Source of the DNA: Muribaculaceae bacterium
GTDB lineage: Bacteria; Bacteroidota; Bacteroidia; Bacteroidales; Muribaculaceae
Assembly (NCBI GenBank): GCA_029068655.1
Contig: JAIECF010000112.1
Span: forward strand, 36,616-100,615
Reading direction: 5' to 3'
DNA: 64,000 bases
This document shows, in pieces, positions 17,773 to 23,891 of the stretch. Both the position numbers and the translations under genes were made by a program. Numbering within the stretch: position 1 is the stretch's first letter; each line of letters begins with the position of its first letter. A model generated the notes under the pieces. The model saw only the letters and a program-made list of their open reading frames with translations, was not told where the DNA came from and ran no database searches.

Positions 17773-17804
17773 TTTGCAATTAATCCAAATTTTTTATAAT
17801 TTTA
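17773..17804 (+). promoter_or_regulatory. Promoter for 2-amino-3-ketobutyrate CoA ligase
   Basis: TTTG (17773-17776), a 20-base spacer, then TAATTTTA (17797-17804), one mismatch from TAnnTTTG. The leader is about 100 bases. Confidence 0.6.
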
Positions 17805-17877
17805 CACCCGAACATACAGGATCGATTTTAGCACGTTCGGTTTGTTCACCGCAGAAGCCGCTTGCGGCTTAATCTGA

Positions 17878-17906
17878 AAACTGACAACTTATAACTGACA
17901 ACTAAA
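17878..17906. repeat. ACTGACAACTTATA repeat family
   Basis: AACTGACAACTTATAACTGA followed by CAACT lies just before the ligase start codon. A longer array of the GTCAGTTGTCAGCT type lies at 27609. Confidence 0.6.
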
Positions 17907-17909
17907 ACC

Positions 17910-19112
17910 ATGTACAAGAACTTCCAGAAACATCTCACCGAAGAACTCGACTCCATTAAGGAAGCCGGTCTTTACAAAAATGAAAGAATAATAGTCACTC
18001 CACAGAGCGCTGATATCAAGGTGGAAGGCACAGATGGCGACGTGCTCAACTTCTGCGCCAACAACTATCTCGGTCTTGCCGATAACTCACGCCTTGTGGA
18101 GGCTGCCAAGAAGGCGATGGACGAGCGTGGCTACGGCATGAGCTCCGTGCGCTTCATCTGCGGCACACAGGACCTGCACAAGGAACTTGAGAAGGCCATC
18201 GCTGACTATTTTAAGACCGAGGACACTATTCTTTACGCCGCATGCTTTGATGCCAACGGCGGACTCTTTGAGCCTCTTTTCACCGAGGAGGACGCTATTA
18301 TCTCAGATTCTCTCAACCATGCATCCATCATCGACGGCGTACGCCTCTGCAAGGCGAAGCGTCTCCGCTACGCCAACGCCGACATGGCCGATCTGGAGCG
18401 TTGTCTGAAGGAAGCCGATGAGCAAGGCTGCCGTTATAAGATCATCGCAACAGACGGTGTTTTCTCAATGGACGGCAATGTAGCTCCGATGGATAAGATA
18501 TGCGAACTTGCAGAGAAGTACAATGCCCTCGTAATGGTAGATGAATCACACTCGGCAGGAGTAGTGGGTCCGACAGGACATGGCGTGGCCGAGCAGTTTG
18601 ACTGTTACGGCAAGATTGACATCTTCACCGGCACACTCGGAAAGGCCTTCGGCGGAGCTATGGGTGGTTTCACCACAGGTCCGAAGGAGGTGATCGACAT
18701 GCTGCGCCAGCGCAGCCGTCCCTACCTTTTCTCAAATTCGGTGGCTCCCTCTATCGTAGGCGCAAGTCTTGAGATGTTCAAGATGCTTAAGGAGTCAAAC
18801 GAACTCAACGCCAAACTGAAGGAAAATGTCAACTATTTCCGTGACAAGATGCTTGAGGCCGGCTTCGACATCAAGCCTACTCAGTCTGCCATCTGCGCGG
18901 TGATGCTCTACGACGCTAAGCTCTCTCAGGAGTTCGCAGCAGAGATGCAGAAGGAAGGCATCTTCGTGACAGGATTCTACTATCCCGTAGTGCCGAAGGG
19001 CCAGGCCCGTATCCGCGTTCAGCTCTCCGCCGCTCACGAGAAGGAGCACCTCGACCGTGCCATCGCCGCCTTCATAAAGGTCGGCAAGAAGCTCGGCGTA
19101 CTCAACAAATAA
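17910..19112 (+). CDS. kbl: 2-amino-3-ketobutyrate CoA ligase (glycine C-acetyltransferase)
   Basis: 400-residue PLP enzyme of the alpha-oxoamine synthase family. It thiolytically cleaves 2-amino-3-ketobutyrate with CoA to glycine and acetyl-CoA, completing threonine breakdown started by the dehydrogenase at 10.4 kb. It has NFCANNYLGLA near the N-terminus, the substrate loop GYGMSSVRFICGTQDLHKEL, VMVDESHSAGVVGPTG with the cofactor aspartate, and PLP lysine K245 in GTLGKAFGGAMGG. Length is right for KBL. 8-amino-7-oxononanoate synthase is the nearest alternative, but the genome context and the SVRFICGTQDLHK motif favour KBL. Confidence 0.93.
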   Translation: MYKNFQKHLTEELDSIKEAGLYKNERIIVTPQSADIKVEGTDGDVLNFCANNYLGLADNSRLVEAAKKAMDERGYGMSSVRFICGTQDLHKELEKAIADYFKTEDTILYAACFDANGGLFEPLFTEEDAIISDSLNHASIIDGVRLCKAKRLRYANADMADLERCLKEADEQGCRYKIIATDGVFSMDGNVAPMDKICELAEKYNALVMVDESHSAGVVGPTGHGVAEQFDCYGKIDIFTGTLGKAFGGAMGGFTTGPKEVIDMLRQRSRPYLFSNSVAPSIVGASLEMFKMLKESNELNAKLKENVNYFRDKMLEAGFDIKPTQSAICAVMLYDAKLSQEFAAEMQKEGIFVTGFYYPVVPKGQARIRVQLSAAHEKEHLDRAIAAFIKVGKKLGVLNK

Positions 19113-19146
19113 TCCTCGTTGCTTGTTTTCTTACTGACTACATATC

Positions 19147-19228
19147 GGCTCGGAGAGCTGGAATTATGTCAAAACCCCGGGCTGAAGCCCGGGGTAAGAG
19201 AAAATATATGCAGCAGCCTCGGAGAGGC
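19147..19228. repeat. Composite three-hairpin element
   Basis: Three stem-loops in 82 bases: GCTC-GGA-GAGC (19148-19158), a near-perfect palindrome CCCCGGGCT-GA-AGCCCGGGG (19175-19194), and GCCTC-GGA-GAGGC (19216-19228). The outer two share the core CTCGGAGAG. This looks like a REP-type (RAYT-mobilised) composite element. No RAYT transposase gene is in the window. Confidence 0.7.
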
Positions 19229-19273
19229 GATTTGTGTTAGATAGATTATTTGTGATTTAAATTGAAAAGAGAA

Positions 19274-19789
19274 ATGAAGAAATACATTCTCCCCCTTATG
19301 CTTCTCGCCATTACGGCATGCGGAGCAAAGGCACAGGACAATGCTACATCCGTTCAGCCTGAGCAGGTGATAGCAGTCGCCGATCGGGTTGCCGCCCCGG
19401 ATTTCACCCTCAACGACATTAACGGCAAGCCCCTCTCGCTCTCCGACCTGAAGGGTAAGTGGGTGATCCTCGACTTCTGGGGTTCATGGTGCCCGTGGTG
19501 CATCAAAGGATTCCCCGCATTGAAGGAGGCCTATAAGCAGTATGATGGCAAGGTTGAAGTGCTTGGTATCGACTGCGGCGACACTGAAGAAGTCTGGAAA
19601 GCTTCAGTTGCAAAACACGAACTTCCTTGGTTGCAGGTCTATAATCCAAAGGGTTCAGATCTGACATCACGGTATGGCATCCAAGGTTTCCCGACCAAGT
19701 TCATCATAGACCCGGAAGGTCGTGTCGCCAACGTCACAGTAGGCGAAGACCCTGCATTCTTCAATGTCCTGAATTCCCTTGTAAAATAA
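19274..19789 (+). CDS. TlpA-like thioredoxin-fold lipoprotein
   Basis: 171 residues from the ATG at 19274; a TTG four codons earlier is less likely. The signal ends in a lipobox-like ITAC with a Cys at about residue 16. The thioredoxin domain begins APDFTLNDINGKPLSLSDLK. It has the redox motif WCPWC (about 72-76), a GIDCGD strand, and the cis-proline segment GIQGFPTKFIIDPEGRV. It probably reduces or reshuffles disulfides, or supplies reductant to cytochrome c maturation, in the periplasm. No partner gene is adjacent: it stands alone between a hairpin element and a thioesterase. Confidence 0.88.
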   Translation: MKKYILPLMLLAITACGAKAQDNATSVQPEQVIAVADRVAAPDFTLNDINGKPLSLSDLKGKWVILDFWGSWCPWCIKGFPALKEAYKQYDGKVEVLGIDCGDTEEVWKASVAKHELPWLQVYNPKGSDLTSRYGIQGFPTKFIIDPEGRVANVTVGEDPAFFNVLNSLVK

Positions 19790-19863
19790 ATTTATCACTC
19801 AATGGGATTGACATGATACGTAGGGACGCACGGTTCGTGCGTCCTTTCGCGTGTTGATTTTGT

Positions 19864-19894
19864 TTATGCATTATGCTTTATGAATCATGAATTA
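19864..19894. repeat. ATGCATTATGAATT-family repeat covering a start codon
   Basis: TATGCATTATGCTTTATGAA followed by TCATGAATTAAA. The ATG at 19880 used by the following gene is part of this repeat. Confidence 0.75.
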
Positions 19895-20260
19895 AAACCA
19901 GGCCTGAGCCATCGAAGCAAGTGTATAGTGGTTCAGCATCTGACAGCCAAGGCGATCGGTAGCGGCGACCTTCCTGTTCTCGCCACCCCTGCCATGATTG
20001 CCCTCATGGAGAACGCTTCCATGCTTGCTGTAGCACCACACCTCGCCGAGAGCGATACGACTGTCGGTGGTTTCATGGAATGCTCCCACCTCAAACCGAC
20101 CGCTATGGGCGACGAGGTTGAGGCGGAGGCAGTCCTCGTTAAGATAGAAGGCAAATCCCTCCATTTCGACATTGCAGCCTATGCAGGCGATAAGAAAATA
20201 GGGGAGGGCCACCACATCCGCTACATCGTAGACCGCGACCGCTTCCTCTCCAAACTCTGA
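19880..20260 (+). CDS. Hot-dog thioesterase, fluoroacetyl-CoA thioesterase (FlK)-like
   Basis: 126 residues with the FlK-type hot-dog pattern: GSGDLPVLATPAMIALMENA, the VGGFMECSHLKPTAMGDEVEA segment holding the putative active-site histidine, and GEGHHIRYIVDRDRF at the C-terminus. These proteins hydrolyse acyl-CoA thioesters; the physiological substrate in gut Bacteroidales is not known. The reading frame begins inside an intergenic repeat. There is no other in-frame ATG before the conserved domain, so 19880 is accepted. Its 3' end faces the hairpin repeat at 20289. Confidence 0.83.
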   Translation: MNHELKPGLSHRSKCIVVQHLTAKAIGSGDLPVLATPAMIALMENASMLAVAPHLAESDTTVGGFMECSHLKPTAMGDEVEAEAVLVKIEGKSLHFDIAAYAGDKKIGEGHHIRYIVDRDRFLSKL

Positions 20261-20288
20261 GACAATAAAGACGAAAGCCCTAAATATC

Positions 20289-20375
20289 AGACAGAAGCAC
20301 ATAAGGACATAAGAAAAATTATGTGCCTTATGTGCTTCTGTCTTAAATATGTCATCAGTGCTTCTGTCTTAAAAA
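20289..20375. repeat. Hairpin repeat copy 1 (AGACAGAAGCACATAAGG family)
   Basis: Perfect 18-bp inverted repeat: AGACAGAAGCACATAAGG at 20289-20306 and its complement at 20326-20343, with further pairing ACATAA/TTATGT inside. A second half-unit GTGCTTCTGTCTTAAAAA follows at 20358-20375. It lies at the 3' end of the 281-codon gene and could terminate transcription on the minus strand. Confidence 0.92.
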
Positions 20376-21157
20376 TGTGTATTCTGTACGTCAGTAATCG
20401 ATATTGCATTGCACGAAAACTTATTGCTACGGGGTAGAAGGAAAAGGGGACTGACATGGGCATGGTCGGGAAAATGCTTGCGGATCGGTTCATCTTCCGA
20501 TTCCGGCTCCTCTTCAGTATAGTATACAGTAATCTGATCATCGGAGTAATCAAGGCGATACAGCCGGTCTATCTCCTCTTCTGTGAGTGGAGTGCCGTCT
20601 TTCTTCTGAAAATGGAAGTCGGTCTTTATGCTTTCTCTGTAGTCCCAGCACCATTCTATCGAAAAGCCACTTGATCCGGCTTCGACAAGACGCACCTCAT
20701 CTCCCGTCAGGAATTCCAGGATATCTCCTTCCCGGAAACGGCGCTGTTCCGGCCCCCGGCCTCGGAAACGGCCGTACTCCGTGTTCCAGTCCCGGTCAAG
20801 AGCGGAGCAGTATGTGCGGTCAAGAAGCTTACCCCACTCGTCGTAAAGACGCGTGGAAATCCCTAAATCGAAAGGGGAGACATTGATAATGCTTCCAACT
20901 GGAAATTCCTTGATATGGAAGCAATAGATATCATTGTCATGCTCTTCAGCCTTCTCCATGGCCTGACGCATCAGTTCTTCGGCCTCTTCAAGCGACCGCC
21001 CGAAACCGACCCGGAAACTTGATATGTCTAATTTCGGATATTCTGTCTCGGTATCATGCCGAGGAATGTGCCAGTCATATTCCGTGACTTCGAATACCGT
21101 CACTTCATTGCGGCGAGGCGGCTCCAGCGCCAGCCTCTCAAATTCTTCAAAAGTCAT
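20369..21157 (-). CDS. Uncharacterised protein, member of a locally duplicated family
   Basis: Open from 21214 (281 codons). The first 19 codons overlap hairpin repeat copy 2 and are out of character, so the ATG at 21157 (MTFEEFERLALEPPRRNEVT, 262 residues) is preferred. No signal peptide or membrane segment. Acidic, with an N-terminal helix-rich part (SFRVGFGRSLEEAEELMRQA) and a middle part, FREGDILEFLTGDEVRLVEA, that reads like a small beta-barrel. The C-terminal tail is rich in Glu and Asp. I do not recognise the family. A fragment of a homologue lies at 23126-23245, so the family has been duplicated and partly lost here. Last gene of the minus-strand block. Confidence 0.7.
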   Translation of the reverse strand: MTFEEFERLALEPPRRNEVTVFEVTEYDWHIPRHDTETEYPKLDISSFRVGFGRSLEEAEELMRQAMEKAEEHDNDIYCFHIKEFPVGSIINVSPFDLGISTRLYDEWGKLLDRTYCSALDRDWNTEYGRFRGRGPEQRRFREGDILEFLTGDEVRLVEAGSSGFSIEWCWDYRESIKTDFHFQKKDGTPLTEEEIDRLYRLDYSDDQITVYYTEEEPESEDEPIRKHFPDHAHVSPLFLLPRSNKFSCNAISITDVQNTHF

Positions 21158-21176
21158 ATTTACAAGTGATTTAGGT

Positions 21177-21217
21177 GTCTGATGTGCTTCTGTCATAAAA
21201 AAAGACATAAGCACAAA
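21177..21217. repeat. Hairpin repeat copy 2 (degenerate)
   Basis: GTGCTTCTGTCATAAAAAAA followed by GACATAAGCACAAAACAGG: TGTGCTTCTGTC opposes GACATAAGCACA, an imperfect inverted repeat of the same family. It sits between the 52-codon gene and the 281-codon gene. Confidence 0.75.
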
Positions 21218-21224
21218 ACAGGAA

Positions 21225-21383
21225 TTAATAGTTTTTAAATTCGAAGAGGCGTTTGGAGTTGCTGTGCATACTCACCCGGCATGAGATGCAGTATACCGTG
21301 CCTGCTCTCTCGATCTCCTCCCTGTTGTAGATCGTATGATGGTGAGCCTCGTCAAGGACTCCTTTCTTTTTATTCTTATTCAT
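21225..21383 (-). CDS. Small basic CxxC protein (52 residues)
   Basis: ATG at 21383 to TAA at 21225 encodes MNKNKKKGVLDEAHHHTIYN, then REEIERAGTVYCISCRVSMH, then SNSKRLFEFKNY. The ATG overlaps the stop of the upstream gene by eight bases, which suggests translational coupling. The C-x2-C pair and three consecutive histidines (residues 14-16) could bind a metal, as in short zinc-ribbon fragments. I do not recognise a family. Codon use is like the neighbours and the frame is intact over its whole length. It could be a remnant of a longer zinc-ribbon protein. Confidence 0.6.
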   Translation of the reverse strand: MNKNKKKGVLDEAHHHTIYNREEIERAGTVYCISCRVSMHSNSKRLFEFKNY

Positions 21384-23091
21384 GATGGTCTTCTAAGATT
21401 AAAATGTTGTGTATCTGTCGGGCGAGTACTTCTCCATCCCCGGTGGTAATCTTAAAGTGGGGTATATGAAGTGCGTTATTGAAGCGTTTCATATGTTCTT
21501 CCGACAACTCAGGGTCGGCATCGGTTGAGAACCAGCCGTATATCAGATCCCTCCCCCGCTTGATATTGGCCCGCTCCGCCATCTGGCGCGCCATCTCTAC
21601 CTCGTCTCGGTTAAGATAATAGGTGAAGAATGGACCTGAGTGGTCTTCACCGCGACATTTCGCAAGCTGCGTTTGATTCCCCAGAAGACGTTTCATATCC
21701 TCCCATGTATTCCAGTCGGGATTTACGAGGATTCGGGGGCAGTTGGTGATCCGAGTGGCTAAGAGGCAACCGGTCTCCAACGTCACAATGAGATCAAACG
21801 GCTTGACCTTGCATCGACGCTCTATTCCCTGCCGGGACTTTTCAAGCGTGTCGCCATGCACATACACGGCGACATAGTAGCCCATTCCCTTAAGACGGTT
21901 GTACAGATCCCTGACAATAGGGGCATCGTAGGGCGTGAAGTAGTCAGGCACGATCAATATGCGCTTCCGCTCCGGCTCTAAATTCCTGTCGGTCGCGCCC
22001 GCGCGGACAATTGCGGCGCGCAGCTTATTGAGATCGCGGCGCGTAATCACTCCTTCAAGAGGCAACGGTCCTTTACATTCCACAACCTTAAGCTTGTAGC
22101 AAGACTGCCCGTTGGCCATAGGCGCTCCAAATCGTATTCCCAGAACCGTAATGTCATCCAGTTTGACCGGCTCGGCGAAATTGCAGATTTCATTGAAGTT
22201 GCGAATATCCCTCCCCTGAAGATTCCTGATGGCCTCATAGACATTCTCAAGAGGAAAGCTCATATCATTGTCGGCAAACTCACATATGAATCCTGCCAAT
22301 CCTGTTATGTTGTCTTTCAGTTCACGGTTTACCTCCGCCATCCGGGGATAGTGGTCCCAAAACTCACTGAAATCACCTTCATTTGTAACCAGGCCATAGC
22401 GTCGCGAGTATTTCCATGGCCGTGTCCGCTCGATGCCACAACATGTCACCGTCTCCATATAGCTACGCTCATATTCGTATTTGTCGCGATAATACTGCCC
22501 GGACAGCTTTTGGTCGGCATAATACTGCTTTTTCCACGGCCATTCCGAGTCATACTCCGGATCTATGAAAAGAATATCCTTTCGACCCAGTCCTCCGGCC
22601 AGCATTGCCGACTTACCGAACACTATCACTGCGTTAGGTTCACCGCATTCATAGTCATCACTAAGTTCACCGCATTCACAGTCGTTACTCTCGATATCAA
22701 TGCTGCCGGAAAACTCTCTCATCAACTCCATATATTCATACTCATCTACCACTTTCAGTTCATTGCCAATCCTACATAAATAGAACTTTTCTTCCTCCTC
22801 GTCTTCCTCCTGATGTTCATTTCTTGTCTCAACATTGTCCGAAACGTCCCATACCAAGTCACTGTACGATGCCAGTTGCTCAAGCTTACGCGCCGCGAGC
22901 TCGATAACCTTGGATTCCGTCAATTCCTCGCCTTCGTGTTCGGATCGAACAATTGCAGGAAGGTCAAAGATCTTTACAACATGGTCACCACTGCTCTCGA
23001 TATCCTTCTTGAGAGCCACCATAGCCTCGTCTTCTGCACCTACGCCTAAGTCAGGCACAATCATTATTTTAGTCTTAGAAGATATATTCAT
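21376..23091 (-). CDS. Large acidic protein with two alpha/beta-hydrolase-like (YcfP/YqiA-like) halves, probably degenerate
   Basis: 571 residues from the ATG at 23091 (MNISSKTKIMIVPDLG). The frame runs on to 23169, but that part overlaps a fossil gene fragment. Each half starts with a beta-strand of the type IMIVPDL or RILIVPDYF and later has a nucleophile-elbow-like region. In the first half this is VIVFGKSAMLAGGLG followed by ILFIDPEY; in the second it is LIVTLETGCLLATRI followed by RILVNPDW. This is the strand order of YcfP/YqiA-like alpha/beta hydrolases. The first half keeps Ser in GKSA. The second has no Ser there, and TGDGEV stands where a catalytic His would be expected. An acidic insert (EEDEEEEK) lies near residue 100. 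Function unknown; a binding rather than enzymatic role is inference. Confidence 0.65.
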   Translation of the reverse strand: MNISSKTKIMIVPDLGVGAEDEAMVALKKDIESSGDHVVKIFDLPAIVRSEHEGEELTESKVIELAARKLEQLASYSDLVWDVSDNVETRNEHQEEDEEEEKFYLCRIGNELKVVDEYEYMELMREFSGSIDIESNDCECGELSDDYECGEPNAVIVFGKSAMLAGGLGRKDILFIDPEYDSEWPWKKQYYADQKLSGQYYRDKYEYERSYMETVTCCGIERTRPWKYSRRYGLVTNEGDFSEFWDHYPRMAEVNRELKDNITGLAGFICEFADNDMSFPLENVYEAIRNLQGRDIRNFNEICNFAEPVKLDDITVLGIRFGAPMANGQSCYKLKVVECKGPLPLEGVITRRDLNKLRAAIVRAGATDRNLEPERKRILIVPDYFTPYDAPIVRDLYNRLKGMGYYVAVYVHGDTLEKSRQGIERRCKVKPFDLIVTLETGCLLATRITNCPRILVNPDWNTWEDMKRLLGNQTQLAKCRGEDHSGPFFTYYLNRDEVEMARQMAERANIKRGRDLIYGWFSTDADPELSEEHMKRFNNALHIPHFKITTGDGEVLARQIHNILILEDHHE

Positions 23092-23125
23092 AACGCCCCT
23101 ACTATAGTAACTCTCTTGTAAAAAT

Positions 23126-23245
23126 TCAAAAATCCCTGAAATTCTTTCGACATAAGCAAGAATTTTCAAAAAGCATCAGTTCCTCGTCCTCTTCAAGCGT
23201 TGGCCCGTAGCCTATCCTGAAGCTATATGCGTCTAATAAAGACAT
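23126..23245 (-). pseudogene. Fossil fragment of a 281-codon-gene homologue
   Basis: A 39-codon reading frame (ATG 23245, TGA 23128-23126) contains LDAYSFRIGYGPTLEEDEEL then M. This aligns without gaps to LDISSFRVGFGRSLEEAEEL then M in the intact gene at 20.4-21.2 kb, with 14 of 21 residues identical. Similarity stops after the methionine, and the upstream side runs into hairpin repeat copy 3. It is best read as the remains of a second family member. Confidence 0.7.
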
Positions 23246-23306
23246 AAGCATAAAAGCCCAAAAAGAAATCTGTGCCTTATGTACGTTATGTGTTTCTGTC
23301 TTAAGG
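23238..23306. repeat. Hairpin repeat copy 3
   Basis: AAGACATAAGCATAAAAG opposite GTTATGTGTTTCTGTCTT, with an extra TGTGCCTTATGT half-unit. Same family as copy 1, diverged. It lies directly after the 98-codon gene on the minus strand. Confidence 0.8.
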
Positions 23307-23310
23307 TTTA

Positions 23311-23607
23311 TCAGTCATCGAATTCCAGCAATCTAAAAAACAGAAGTTCCCAGTCATCAGGCGAGACGCTCAGCACCTCATCGTCCGAAGCTAATATCAC
23401 AGCTTCCGGTCCTACCTGATAATGATGATCTTCTATGCGTCGGTATATGGGGTTGATCTCGATATTTCCGTTGCCATCCTTCGCACCCCAGCGTCCATCT
23501 TCTCCCTGGAAGAGCGTCAGCGGAGCGGGTCCCATAGCATTGCGTGTCGGTTTTACTTCTGGCTTTGGCTTATAGTTGCCTGGCAAATGTCTTCTTCTTT
23601 TCGGCAT
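23311..23607 (-). CDS. Small WG-repeat-like protein
   Basis: 98 residues. The N-terminus is basic (MPKRRRHLPGNYKPKPEVKP). The middle, GEDGRWGAKDGNGNIEINPI then YRRIED, fits one WG repeat (G-x-W-G-x-x-D-x-x-G-x-I-x-I-x-P-x-Y). The C-terminus is acidic (SVSPDDWELLFFRLLEFDD). WG repeats normally occur in long tandem sets, so this single-repeat version is either a truncated relative or a small scaffold protein. No signal peptide. It is followed by hairpin repeat copy 3 and preceded by the palindromic segment at 23.66-23.85 kb. Confidence 0.6.
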   Translation of the reverse strand: MPKRRRHLPGNYKPKPEVKPTRNAMGPAPLTLFQGEDGRWGAKDGNGNIEINPIYRRIEDHHYQVGPEAVILASDDEVLSVSPDDWELLFFRLLEFDD

Positions 23608-23891
23608 ATGTTTAATTGTTAGGAATTATTATAGGTGTGTGGGTCATCGATTAAGAAGACCAGAGTTCCAGAGGACCATGGCTCCTACGCTTGAGGCTAT
23701 CCGGAGGTCGGAGGGGAGTGCCATAGGGCTACGCAACGCATGGGCCGTAGCATCAGTCCAGAACTGCGTAGCCTATGGTACTCTTTTGGTACTCCTTGCG
23801 GGCGCAATGCTTTGCACGGGCTTTCCAGTTCTGCCCATTCTGGTCCTATGGAACTATGGTCCTTATATGCCGTATGTGCTTCTGTATGTAA
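23608..23891. other. Nested palindromic non-coding segment
   Basis: The 284 bases between the 98-codon gene and the ATPase contain nested inverted repeats. The outer arms GTTCCAGAGGACC (23665-23677) and GGTCCTATGGAAC (23842-23854) pair with one mismatch. The inner arms CCATAGGGCTACGCA (23721-23735) and TGCGTAGCCTATGG (23765-23778) pair with one bulge. At 23872-23890 a fragment of the hairpin repeat (TATGTGCTTCTGTATGT) abuts the ATPase stop. The segment could be a non-autonomous mobile element, a structured RNA or a decayed element. Confidence 0.6.
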
